Assembly: GCF_003003255.1 (NCBI RefSeq)
Contig: NZ_PVTD01000004.1
Coordinates: 296,438 to 360,437 of the forward strand
Source: Aliiruegeria haliotis
GTDB lineage: Bacteria > Pseudomonadota > Alphaproteobacteria > Rhodobacterales > Rhodobacteraceae
Length of the DNA stretch: 64,000 nucleotides
Direction: 5' to 3'
Shown here in pieces: positions 8,157 through 16,776 of the stretch. Position 1 is the first letter of the stretch. Each line of letters opens with the position of its first letter. The notes beneath the pieces were generated by a model. It was not told the origin of the DNA. It did not search any database and saw only the letters and a program-made list of their open reading frames with translations. A program made the translations under genes and the position numbers.

Positions 8157-10642
8157 CCGTTCACGCGGATGCGTGCGTTCGTCGGATCGTAGGGGCTGTC
8201 CTCCACGATCTCCGCATCCCAGAGCCGATCAAGCATCTTCACCTTGAGCCGGGTGCCGGGCGTGGCAAGGTCCGGACGCACATACCCCATGCCGATAGAC
8301 TTGCCAAAGGCCACGGAATAGCCGCCAGAGGTCAGCCGCCCGACCTTCGTATCCCCCTCGTAGAGCGCTTCCCGCCCCCAAGGGTCGGCGTCTTCCGGCC
8401 CATCGACCAGAAGGGTAACGCATTGGCTGCGCACCCCGATGTCGAGCATGGCTTGCTTGCCGTGAAACGCCTTGTCGCAATCGACGAAGCGGTCGAGGGC
8501 GGCTTCCAGCGGCGTCGCGTCCCGGCCCAGCTCGGTGCCAAAGGCCCGGTAGGATTTCTCCTGCCGGAGCCAGTTTTGCGCCCGGGACCCCACGAGTTTC
8601 AGTCCGTGCACCTTTCCGGCCTCCATCAGTCGGTCCCACAGGTGGGTCTGCATCTCGATCGGGTGGTGCAACTCCCAGCCGAGTTCACCCGTATAGGCCA
8701 CGCGCACTGCCATGGTGGGCACCATGCCAAGCTCGATCCGCCGCATGGAAAGCCAGGGGAAGCGTTTGTTCGACAGCACGGTTTCGGGCTCGGCATCGCG
8801 GACCAGTTCATTGAGCAGATCGCGTGATTTCGGCCCGGCGACGGCAAAGACACCCCATTGCGTGGTGACATCCTGCAACTCGATCCGGCCGAATTCTGCC
8901 TCCTTGTCCTCGATGGCCTTCCTGAGGAAATCCTGATCGTAGGCAGACCATGCCCCGGCTGACACAAGGTAATACTCGTCCTCCGCCAACCGGACGATCG
9001 TGTATTCCGTTCGCGTGGTGCCCGCTGCGGTCAGCGCATAGGTCAGGTTGATCCGGCCCACTTTCGGCAGCTTGTTGGTGGTGAACCAGTCGAGGAACGC
9101 GGTCGCGCCCGGCCCCTTGACGATGTGCTTGGTAAAGGCCGTGGCGTCGATCAGGCCCACGCCCTCGCGGATCGCCTTTGCCTCTTCCACCGCGTATTGC
9201 CACCAGCCGCCGCGACGGAAGCTGCGGGATGCGTGATCGTCGAATCCTTCGGGGGCATAGTAGTTCGGCCGCTCCCAGCCATTCACTTGCCCGAACTGCG
9301 CGCCCATTGCCTTTTGCCGGTCATAGGCAGGCGAGGTGCGCAGCGGACGCGCCGCCTCCCGCTCCTCGTCGGGGTGATGCAGGATGAAGACATGGGAGTA
9401 GCATTCCTCGTTCTTCTGAACCGCGTATTCCGTGGTCATCCACGGCCCGTAGCGCTTGGGATCGAGCGAGGCCATGTCGATCTCCGCCTCACCCTCGACC
9501 ATCATCTGCGCAAGGTAGTACCCGGTGCCACCCGCTGCCGTGATCCCGAAGGAGAAGCCTTCTGCCAACCACATGTTGCGCAACCCCGGCGCGGGGCCAA
9601 CTAGCGGATTGCCATCGGGCGTATAGCAGATCGGGCCGTTGAAATCGTCCTTCAGACCTACCGTTTCAGAGGTCGGGATCCGGTGGATCATCGACATGTA
9701 TTCTTCCTCGATCCGTTCAAGGTCGAGCGGAAAGAGGTCGGCGCGGAAGCTGTCCGGAACCGCGTATTTGAACCGCGCGGGGGCACCCCGCTCATAGGGG
9801 CCAAGAATCCAGCCGCCGCGCTCCTCCCGCACGTACCATTTCGCATCGGCATCGCGCAGCACCGGGTGTTCAAGTGCGCCATCCTTGCGGTAGGTCACCA
9901 GCGCCGGATCCGGTTCGGTCACGATGAACTGATGCTCCACTGGGATCGCCGGGATCTTCAAGCCCAGCAGCTTTGCAGTACGCTGTGCGTGGTTTCCGGT
10001 CGCCGTCACGACGTGTTCTGCGGTAATGACGACCTGCTCCTCGGTCGGGACAAGGTTGCCACCTTTCTCCCCCATCTTCGTGCAGGTGACACGCCACTCC
10101 GAACCGGTCCATTCATAGCCATCGACCTGCCATTTCCGCTCGATGGTCACCCCATGCTGGCGGGCGCCCTTGGCCATCGCCATGGTGACGTCGGCGGGAT
10201 TGATGTAGCCATCGGTCGGGTGGAAGATCGCGCCCTTCAGGTCATCTGTCCGCACCAGCGGCCAGCGGTCCTTGATCTGCGCCGGGCTGAGCCACTCGTA
10301 GGGGATGCCGACTGTCTCCGCCGTCGAGGCGTAGAGCATGTATTCGTCCATCCGGTCCTGCGTCTGTGCCATGCGCAGGTTGCCGACCACGGAGAAGCCC
10401 GGGTTAAGGCCGGTTTCGGCCTCCAGCGACTTGTACCACTTCACGGAATAGTCGTGGATGTGGGAGGTCGCGAAGGACATGTTGAACAGCGGCAGCAGCC
10501 CCGCCGCGTGCCAGGTCGATCCGCTGGTCAACTCGTCACGCTCCAGCAGCATCGTGTCCCAGCCCGCCTTTCCAAGGTGATAGGCGATCCCGGCACCAAC
10601 CGCACCGCCGCCGACGACAAGAGCCTTCACATGCGTCTTCAT
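8153..10642 (-). CDS. Dimethylglycine/sarcosine dehydrogenase-type FAD enzyme with GcvT-like C-terminus
   Basis: An 829-residue two-part enzyme. The N-terminal half is a DAO-type FAD domain starting VVGGGAVGAGIAYHLG, with SGSTWHAAGLLP near residue 45; the His there is the one that carries covalent FAD in dimethylglycine and sarcosine dehydrogenases. A linker FAO_M-like segment follows. The C-terminal half, from about residue 430, is GcvT-like (VGLIDATAFTKHIVKGPGA; TGELGWELHHPIEMQ) and would bind tetrahydrofolate and collect the released one-carbon unit. This architecture and length match dimethylglycine dehydrogenases. It would oxidatively demethylate dimethylglycine, sarcosine or a related N-methyl amine, linking to glycine betaine produced from carnitine elsewhere in the window. 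Start ATG 10642 is chosen over 10651 because it abuts the FAD motif. Confidence 0.9.
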   Translation of the reverse strand: MKTHVKALVVGGGAVGAGIAYHLGKAGWDTMLLERDELTSGSTWHAAGLLPLFNMSFATSHIHDYSVKWYKSLEAETGLNPGFSVVGNLRMAQTQDRMDEYMLYASTAETVGIPYEWLSPAQIKDRWPLVRTDDLKGAIFHPTDGYINPADVTMAMAKGARQHGVTIERKWQVDGYEWTGSEWRVTCTKMGEKGGNLVPTEEQVVITAEHVVTATGNHAQRTAKLLGLKIPAIPVEHQFIVTEPDPALVTYRKDGALEHPVLRDADAKWYVREERGGWILGPYERGAPARFKYAVPDSFRADLFPLDLERIEEEYMSMIHRIPTSETVGLKDDFNGPICYTPDGNPLVGPAPGLRNMWLAEGFSFGITAAGGTGYYLAQMMVEGEAEIDMASLDPKRYGPWMTTEYAVQKNEECYSHVFILHHPDEEREAARPLRTSPAYDRQKAMGAQFGQVNGWERPNYYAPEGFDDHASRSFRRGGWWQYAVEEAKAIREGVGLIDATAFTKHIVKGPGATAFLDWFTTNKLPKVGRINLTYALTAAGTTRTEYTIVRLAEDEYYLVSAGAWSAYDQDFLRKAIEDKEAEFGRIELQDVTTQWGVFAVAGPKSRDLLNELVRDAEPETVLSNKRFPWLSMRRIELGMVPTMAVRVAYTGELGWELHHPIEMQTHLWDRLMEAGKVHGLKLVGSRAQNWLRQEKSYRAFGTELGRDATPLEAALDRFVDCDKAFHGKQAMLDIGVRSQCVTLLVDGPEDADPWGREALYEGDTKVGRLTSGGYSVAFGKSIGMGYVRPDLATPGTRLKVKMLDRLWDAEIVEDSPYDPTNARIRVNG

Positions 10643-10838
10643 GGCCAACATCCCTGCTGCATTCTGTCTGGAGGAAGTAAACCGCAACCCCACTCCCGGT
10701 CGCCATTCTGCGCCGACCACATGGGTTCGGAAAGCGACCTCATGTCGCCGTTGAAGCCGGGGCGGCGGGGCGTGCCGGGTTACGTGGTGTCAAATTGTCG
10801 ATTTGCGCGCGCTGCGCAATATTGTTACGCAGCCGTCC

Positions 10839-11684
10839 ATGGAAACGTGCAAGACACCCGCTGAGCTGCGCAGCCATGTGAAATGGCTCCGCAAACAGGG
10901 CCTCAGCATCGCCTTCGTTCCGACGATGGGCTATCTCCACGCCGGTCACATGGAGCTGGTGCATCGCGCCGCACAGGTTGCGGACAGGGTGATCGTCTCG
11001 ATTTTCGTGAATCCCACGCAATTCGGCGATCCAAGGGATCTGGAAACCTATCCGCGCGATGTCGTCCATGACCTGGCCGTACTGAAAGCGGCCGATGTGG
11101 AGGCTGTCTTTCTTCCCGCAGCCGAAGATATCTACCCGGAAGGCTCCGAAACCATCGTGGAGACCATGCGACTCGCCACGATCCTGCATGGAGAGGTCCG
11201 CGAGGGGCATTTTCGGGGCGTGGCCACAGTCGTGGCCAAGCTTTTCAACATCGTCCAGCCTGAGTATGCCCTGTTCGGAGAGAAGGACTACCAGCAATTG
11301 CAGGTGATCCGGCAGATGGTCCGCGACCTGCACATCCCGCTGGAAATCATCGGCTGTCCGACGGTCCGGGAGCCTGACGGGCTCGCCCTCAGTTCCCGCA
11401 ATGTGCGCCTTTCGCCTGAGGACCGCACCGCCGCGCTGGTCCTGAATCGGTCGCTCTGCCATGCCGAGGCCCTTGTGGCACGGGGGGCCACCGTCGAGCA
11501 GATCGTTGCCGAGGTGACCGCCATGATTGCCGCCGAGCCGAGGGCCACCCTGCGGGCCGTTGACGTGACCGAGGCGGTGACCCTCCGCCCTGTTTCCGGC
11601 AAGCCAAACGGCCCCATCGCGATCATGATTTCCGCCGAGTTCGGTGGTGTCCTGCTCATCGACCAGAGGGAAGCAACGCCTTGA
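10839..11684 (+). CDS. panC: Pantothenate synthetase
   Basis: A 281-residue enzyme that joins pantoate and beta-alanine using ATP in coenzyme A biosynthesis, in the cytoplasm. The ATP motif PTMGYLHAGH (residues 29-37; the HIGH-like His34 and His37) is intact, though the usual small residue before Leu is Tyr. IFVNPTQFG, the pantoate-binding VVAKLFNIVQPE, GEKDYQQL and the KMSKS-equivalent LSSRN stretch are all present. The length is normal. panB, its usual neighbour, is not in the window. It is transcribed divergently from the dehydrogenase gene across a 196-bp interval and converges on gshA. Confidence 0.97.
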   Translation: METCKTPAELRSHVKWLRKQGLSIAFVPTMGYLHAGHMELVHRAAQVADRVIVSIFVNPTQFGDPRDLETYPRDVVHDLAVLKAADVEAVFLPAAEDIYPEGSETIVETMRLATILHGEVREGHFRGVATVVAKLFNIVQPEYALFGEKDYQQLQVIRQMVRDLHIPLEIIGCPTVREPDGLALSSRNVRLSPEDRTAALVLNRSLCHAEALVARGATVEQIVAEVTAMIAAEPRATLRAVDVTEAVTLRPVSGKPNGPIAIMISAEFGGVLLIDQREATP

Positions 11685-11920
11685 TCCTGCACAAGGGATA
11701 GCCCTCGATCCAGGCTCCGACTGCTTGATGCCACCCTTGCGTAGCATGGTTGATGCTGGCCGGGACCAAAGCCCAGCCCTGCCAACGGTGCGTTCAGGAT
11801 GGGACCTCGCGAAATGCAAAGGCCGCCCTGTCGCGTTGCCGCACCTTGGGTTCAAGCGTTCCCGGAGGCTCCGACATGCGACGGGTCAGTTTCTTTCCCT
11901 GGCCGGTCAAACCCTTAGGA

Positions 11921-13291
11921 TCAGTAGGAGAATTCCTCGAAGATCGGCTCAAGCTTGCCCTCCCAGACACCGTGATACCGCTCCAGCAGCTCGTCCGCCG
12001 GCACCTTGCCCGTGTCGATGCTCTCCTGCAGCGCGTTGAGGAAATGTGTCTCGTCCGGGATCAGCCCGTTTGCGCCGGGCATGGCCCGCGCCCGAAGCCC
12101 GGCCTCCGCGATGCCAACGGCGCTGCGCGCCAGATCGACAAGTTTCACGCCACCAGCTTCGCCCTGCAACCCGTGGACAGACGCCGCCACCCGCAGGCCT
12201 TCGCGGGTCTCCGCATCGAATCCCTTCACGAGGTCCCAGGCTGCATCCAAGGCCGATTGATCGTACAGAAGTCCGACCCAGAAAGCCGGCAATGCGCAGA
12301 GTCGCCGCCAGGGGCCACCGTCCGCGCCGCGCATCTCCATGTACTTCTTGATACGCGCCTCGGGGAAGACCGTCGTCAGGTGGTCGGCCCAGTCCGACAG
12401 CGTCGGCGTCTCACCCGGCAGCGCGGGCAAGCGGCCCTTCAGGAAATCCCGGAAGGACTGGCCAAGCGCGTTGATGTACTTCCCATCGCGATAGACGAAG
12501 TACATGGGCACATCGAGCGCGTATTCCACCCAGGCCTCGAAGCCGAACCCCTGCTCGAATACGAAAGGGAGCATCCCAGTCCGCGCACCGTCAAGGTCGC
12601 GCCAGATCCGCGACCGCCAGGACTTGTGACCGTTGGGCTTGCCCTCCAGGAAGGGCGAATTCGCGAAGAGCGCCGTGGCAACCGGCTGAAGCGCCAGCGC
12701 CACGCGCAGCTTGTCGACCATGTCCGCCTCTGACGCGAAATCGAGGTTCACCTGAACGGTGCAGGTGCGGTACATCATCTGTTTGCCGAGCGCACCGACC
12801 TCGTCCATGTAATCGGTCATCAGCCGATAGCGCCCCTTGGGCATCTGCGGCATCTGCTCGTGCGTCCATGTCGGCGCGGCCCCGAGCCCGATGAACCCCG
12901 CTCCGATCCCGTCCGCAACTGCCTTCACCTCGCGGAGGTGCTCGTTCACCTCGTCGCAGGTCGCGTGGATCGACGTCAACGGCGCCCCCGAGAGCTCCAG
13001 CTGCCCGCCCGGCTCAAGGCTGATATTGGCACCGTTCAGCTCCAGGCCGATGATGTTTCCCTGCTCCTCGATCGGGGACCATCCGAAGCGGTCGCGCAAC
13101 CCCTCCAGCATTGCCTTGATCGAGCGCGGCCCGTCGTAGGGCAAGGGCTTCAACGTATCTTTGCAATAGCCGAACTTTTCGTGCTCGGTCCCGATACGCC
13201 AATCTTCCTTTGGCTTGCAGCCGCTCTCCAGGTATTCGACCAACTGCTCATAGCGCTCGATCGGGCCGCCGCCGGACTGGGGAATGGACAT
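11921..13291 (-). CDS. gshA: Glutamate-cysteine ligase, class II (plant-type)
   Basis: A 456-residue enzyme for the first step of glutathione synthesis. It starts MSIPQSGGGP and shows the family hallmarks WRIGTEHEKFGY near residue 50, NIIGLELNGANISLEPGGQLELSGAP (residues about 80-105) and YRTCTVQVNLDF. The length and these motifs mark the alphaproteobacterial/plant type and not the E. coli type. The start at 13291 is preferred because upstream residues are not family-like. It is transcribed leftward behind an unknown membrane-anchored protein gene, 129 bp away. Glutathione supports redox and detoxification across the cell. Confidence 0.96.
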   Translation of the reverse strand: MSIPQSGGGPIERYEQLVEYLESGCKPKEDWRIGTEHEKFGYCKDTLKPLPYDGPRSIKAMLEGLRDRFGWSPIEEQGNIIGLELNGANISLEPGGQLELSGAPLTSIHATCDEVNEHLREVKAVADGIGAGFIGLGAAPTWTHEQMPQMPKGRYRLMTDYMDEVGALGKQMMYRTCTVQVNLDFASEADMVDKLRVALALQPVATALFANSPFLEGKPNGHKSWRSRIWRDLDGARTGMLPFVFEQGFGFEAWVEYALDVPMYFVYRDGKYINALGQSFRDFLKGRLPALPGETPTLSDWADHLTTVFPEARIKKYMEMRGADGGPWRRLCALPAFWVGLLYDQSALDAAWDLVKGFDAETREGLRVAASVHGLQGEAGGVKLVDLARSAVGIAEAGLRARAMPGANGLIPDETHFLNALQESIDTGKVPADELLERYHGVWEGKLEPIFEEFSY

Positions 13292-13420
13292 GGGATTTCT
13301 CTCCGGGACTAACGCGCAGTCCGGCCTTGGTGCGCCTCGCATCCCCACAAGTCAAGGGGGCGCGGAGCGAAGCGAGGCGCCACCGGTCGACGCGCGCAAG
13401 CGCGGCGAAACACCTTGCTG

Positions 13421-13948
13421 TCACAGGACCGGCAGCTGACGCGTTTCCAGCGGCCGTCGCCAAAGCTTCAACGGCATGTCGGTGTCCGGCTCGGGCACCG
13501 ACATGAGAGCGCGCCCATTCATTTTCGGAAGGGTCGAGAAGACATCGTAGAGCTGTTCCGCCCCGGCCGCCGCGAGCGGCACCAGGAGCGCCTGCCCGTC
13601 GTCCTGCACCAGTCTCCAGCACCTTCGCTGCCCGGCAACATCCAGCACTTCGATCTCCCGCAGCGCACTGACCCCGACCGCGCCGCCGGTGATCGGCCCC
13701 ATGTAGGAAATCCTGCCCTCGTCGATCTCGACAACACCCGGGGCTTCGATCTCCATCCTGAACCGCATGCGCCGCAACGCGATCAGGCCGAGCGCCAGTG
13801 CCGCAAGCGTGACGGCGCCGCCGATTGCGCCCAGGACCACACCGCCCAAACTGATCAACCACAGCCCGACCAGCGCCACGCCGAGGCTGACCAGCACGTC
13901 TCTCCACCGGGCCACGACCGCACGTACCTCTGGTCGCACAAAGCTCAT
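13421..13948 (-). CDS. Hypothetical membrane-anchored protein, 175 aa
   Basis: Unrecognised protein. Two close hydrophobic segments at about residues 18-55 (VLVSLGVALVGLWLISLGG and IGGAVTLAALALGLIAL) are followed by a basic RRMRFR and a soluble domain of mainly beta character (MEIEAPGVVEIDEGRISYMG, IEVLDVAGQRRCWRLV). The soluble part has the look of a small PH-like domain, but this is only an impression. It lies between the GNAT gene and gshA on the same strand. Start is ATG 13948, which puts few residues before the membrane pair. Confidence 0.75.
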   Translation of the reverse strand: MSFVRPEVRAVVARWRDVLVSLGVALVGLWLISLGGVVLGAIGGAVTLAALALGLIALRRMRFRMEIEAPGVVEIDEGRISYMGPITGGAVGVSALREIEVLDVAGQRRCWRLVQDDGQALLVPLAAAGAEQLYDVFSTLPKMNGRALMSVPEPDTDMPLKLWRRPLETRQLPVL

Positions 13949-14024
13949 GCGCCTGCCCCTGTCGGCCGGCATGGCACGTGTCCGTGCTGGCGCCATTCCC
14001 TACGACAGACCGGGATCATGCCTG

Positions 14025-14885
14025 TCACGCGGCCGCCTTGATATGCTGCGCTTCCTCGAAAATCAGCATGGTAAAACTCCCGATGTGCTCGAAACCGATC
14101 GCTTCGTAGGCGCGCGAGGCGGCAGGGCCGGACGCGAAGAGGATCGCACGTTCCACCCCGTCGGAGCGCGCCTTCTTCAGGTGCAATGCCACCACCCGCC
14201 GGGCGTGGCCCTGCCCGCGCATGTCGTCCGGCGTGAACACATTCCCGATTTGCACCATGTCGGGCAGGATCGCATTGAATGCCGTCATGGCGCAGGGCGT
14301 GCCGTCGGGCGCCTCCAGCAGCATTAACGCACCGCGCGCCAGCATGCCGTCGACGTCCCGTGGCGCGGTCTCGATGGCATCTTCCGGGGTGAAATGCACG
14401 GTTTCCACCAGGTATTCCTCGCGCCAGCGGATCAGCAGGGCCCGATCTTCCGTGGTCGCTGGCCGCAGGCTTGTGTCGCCCACGGGCACCCGCAAGCGGT
14501 CGAGATCGAGCGCATAGAGCGGTTCATCATCGTCGAGCTGTGCCGGCGCCGTGCCGAGGCCCAGCATCTGTCGCAACGGCTGTGCCTGGTCGCTGGCGCC
14601 AAGAATTCCCCGGACATCCTCGCCGCCCAGAAGCGTGCGGACCCGATCACCCTCTGCACCGGCGGGCAGTTGCATCATCACGAACCCAGCGGTGCTGATC
14701 CCGAGCACCCCGGAGACGCCGCCGTCACATTCCTGAAGCCACATTCGTGTGGCATGGGGCGCATCGCCACCGCAGGGACCGAAGGCCCGCAGGTTGTTGC
14801 GCAGGAACATCGAGGTCTCCGTGTGGGCGCGCAGGAAGGTCTCGATCGCCGGCGCGTCTTCGGTGTTTGCGGGGCGGAATGTCAT
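14025..14885 (-). CDS. GNAT family N-acetyltransferase
   Basis: A 286-residue acetyltransferase. The C-terminal half holds the GNAT core: a beta strand MVQIGNVFTPDDMRGQGHARRVVALHL, in which RGQGHA is the acetyl-CoA pyrophosphate loop, then SGPAASRAYEAIGFEHIG, the typical end of the fold. The N-terminal half (MTFRPANTEDAPAIETFL) looks like a second, degenerate GNAT repeat, so the protein may be a tandem. ATG 14885 overlaps the rsmE stop (TGATG), so the two are co-translated. The acetyl acceptor is unknown; no ribosomal-protein specificity can be read. Confidence 0.87.
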   Translation of the reverse strand: MTFRPANTEDAPAIETFLRAHTETSMFLRNNLRAFGPCGGDAPHATRMWLQECDGGVSGVLGISTAGFVMMQLPAGAEGDRVRTLLGGEDVRGILGASDQAQPLRQMLGLGTAPAQLDDDEPLYALDLDRLRVPVGDTSLRPATTEDRALLIRWREEYLVETVHFTPEDAIETAPRDVDGMLARGALMLLEAPDGTPCAMTAFNAILPDMVQIGNVFTPDDMRGQGHARRVVALHLKKARSDGVERAILFASGPAASRAYEAIGFEHIGSFTMLIFEEAQHIKAAA

Positions 14886-15598
14886 CACCAGTCTCCAAGG
14901 GTGCTCTGCCAGAGCGAGAGCGCGGCCACCGCGGCCGTGTCCGCGCGCAGAATACGCGGACCGAGGCTCACGGCAAGCGCCTGTGGCATCGCGTGCAAAC
15001 GCGTACGTTCGGCCTCTGAAAAGCCCCCTTCCGGCCCGATCAGGATCGCCCAAGGACCGGCTTCGCCGACCAGAGCCTCCCGTGCGCCGACGAGCGCCTC
15101 GTCGCAGAACATCAACCGGCGGCTCTCGGGCCAGTCGGCAAGGACCCGATCCAGCCGCGTTAGTTCGGCCACCTCGGGCACGAAGGTGCCGCCGCATTGC
15201 TCCGCAGCCTCCACCGCGTGCGCCTGAAGGCGGTCGCGCCGGATGCGTTCCGAGTTGGTGAACTCCGTCTGAACCGGGCAGATTCGCGCCGCCCCCATCT
15301 CCGCCGCCTTCTCGACGATGAAATCCGTCCGCGCCTTCTTGATGGGCGCGAACAGCAGCCAGAGATCCGGCGGCATCTGCAAGGGCCGCGTCCGTTCGAC
15401 GCAAGCGATCTCTCCGCCACGCTTGCCCGTTTGCGTGATTTCGGCGCGAAACTCTCCGTTTCGCCCGTCAAACACGTGGAGATCGTCGCCTGCCCCCAGC
15501 CGCATCACGCCAAAAAGATAGTGCGCCTGCTCCCGCGTCAGCGAAACGCTTTGCCCAACACGCAGGCTGTGCTCTAGATACAGACGGACTTTAGACAT
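14885..15598 (-). CDS. rsmE: 16S rRNA (uracil-1498-N3)-methyltransferase
   Basis: A 237-residue SPOUT-class methyltransferase that modifies U1498 of 16S rRNA in the small ribosomal subunit. The N-terminal PUA-like part (MSKVRLYLEHSLRVGQ; QAHYLFGVMRLGAGD) precedes the knot domain. The knot shows KKARTDFIVEKAAEMG, AAEQCGG, and the SAM-binding loops ILIGPEGGFSEAE and SLGPRILRADTAA, all canonical for RsmE. The ATG at 15598 is divergent from ubiA 30 bp away. It is the first gene of a leftward run with a GNAT gene. Confidence 0.96.
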   Translation of the reverse strand: MSKVRLYLEHSLRVGQSVSLTREQAHYLFGVMRLGAGDDLHVFDGRNGEFRAEITQTGKRGGEIACVERTRPLQMPPDLWLLFAPIKKARTDFIVEKAAEMGAARICPVQTEFTNSERIRRDRLQAHAVEAAEQCGGTFVPEVAELTRLDRVLADWPESRRLMFCDEALVGAREALVGEAGPWAILIGPEGGFSEAERTRLHAMPQALAVSLGPRILRADTAAVAALSLWQSTLGDW

Positions 15599-15628
15599 CG
15601 TTCTCTTCCCACCTTTGCGGCAGACCTT

Positions 15629-16636
15629 ATGACCGAGACCCAGCAGACGCCAGCCAACAGTACCTCCGAAGACCGGACCGACCCGGCCAACGCCCGCATT
15701 CCGGGCGTGGTTGCCGATGCCGTCGATGGCAATTGGGTGGACCGCTTCTCTCCCGCCGTCGCGCGCCCCTACCTGCGGCTGTCCCGCGCCGACCGGCCGA
15801 TTGGTTTCTGGACGTTGATCATTCCCAGCTGGTGGGGCCTGCTGGCCGCCGCGGCGGCGACCGGATGGCGTGCCTTCGACTGGTGGATTCTTGTCGCCGT
15901 GGTTCTCGGTGCCATGCTCATGCGCGGGGCCGGGTGTACCTGGAACGATATCACCGACAGGGAGATCGACGCCCGCGTCGAGCGTACCCGCTCCCGTCCG
16001 TTGCCGTCGGGCCAGATCACCGTGAAGAACGCGACGATCTGGATGGGTGTTCAGGTATTCCTCGCGCTGCTTGTCCTGCTCACATTTAACTGGACGGCCG
16101 TCGGCATCGGGGCGGCATCGGTCCTGCTTGTGGCGCTCTATCCCTTCGGCAAGCGATTCACGTGGTGGCCGCAGTTTATCCTCGGGCTGAACCTCAACTG
16201 GGGGATCCTGGTGGCCTGGGCCGCCCACACCGGTGAGCTTTCTCCGGCCCCGTTCTTCCTGTTCTTCGGCGGTGTGGCATGGACGGTCTTCTACGATACG
16301 ATCTACGCCCACCAGGATATCGAGGACGACACGCTGATCGGTGTAAAGTCCACCGCGCGGCTCTTTGGCGACGATACCCCCTCCTGGCTGCGGCTCTTCA
16401 TGATGGTCACCATGCTGATGATGACGGTCGGCGTAATCCTGGCCTATACGCCCATGGGCAACCCGCTCGCGCTGGCGCTGGCACTGGTCGGTGCATGGGG
16501 GATGGGTCTGCACATGATGTGGCTGATGGGCAATCTCGACATAACGGACCCGGCGTCCTGCCTCACGCAGTTCCGCGCCCTGCGCACGACCGGGCTGATA
16601 TTCACTGGTTTCCAGGTGTTGGCTCTGCTGGTCTGA
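15629..16636 (+). CDS. ubiA: 4-hydroxybenzoate octaprenyltransferase
   Basis: A 335-residue integral membrane prenyltransferase of ubiquinone synthesis, attaching a polyprenyl chain to 4-hydroxybenzoate. Both Mg-diphosphate motifs are present: NDITDREIDARVERTRSRPLPSG near residue 110 (NDxxDxxxD) and YAHQDIEDD near residue 228. About eight or nine membrane helices follow an unusually long polar N-terminus of some 45 residues before ARPYLRLSRADRPIG. The gene is monocistronic and divergent from rsmE, an arrangement common in this bacterial group. Confidence 0.96.
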   Translation: MTETQQTPANSTSEDRTDPANARIPGVVADAVDGNWVDRFSPAVARPYLRLSRADRPIGFWTLIIPSWWGLLAAAAATGWRAFDWWILVAVVLGAMLMRGAGCTWNDITDREIDARVERTRSRPLPSGQITVKNATIWMGVQVFLALLVLLTFNWTAVGIGAASVLLVALYPFGKRFTWWPQFILGLNLNWGILVAWAAHTGELSPAPFFLFFGGVAWTVFYDTIYAHQDIEDDTLIGVKSTARLFGDDTPSWLRLFMMVTMLMMTVGVILAYTPMGNPLALALALVGAWGMGLHMMWLMGNLDITDPASCLTQFRALRTTGLIFTGFQVLALLV

Positions 16637-16776
16637 CGCATCGGTTTTCCGCCTTTCAACGACGATCGCACCGACCGCAGGCGTAAATCCGCCCGGTCTG
16701 CCCCCCTGCCAGAGATTGATCCCGCCATCCCGGCCATCTAAGACTGCTCCACCAGAAGCGGGAAACGAACAACCTG

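Noticed and set aside
8153..10642. DMSP demethylase DmdA
   Set aside because: DmdA is a lone GcvT-like protein of about 370 residues; this protein has a full N-terminal FAD domain with the covalent-flavin His motif, fitting dimethylglycine/sarcosine dehydrogenases.
11750..12733. A 327-codon plus-strand frame over gshA
   Set aside because: No family motif, shadow composition, and gshA on the opposite strand is complete.
14885..16513. A 542-codon minus-strand frame that includes rsmE as its C-terminal part
   Set aside because: The first 300 codons are the antisense of ubiA. Only the part from ATG 15598 is the real rsmE gene.
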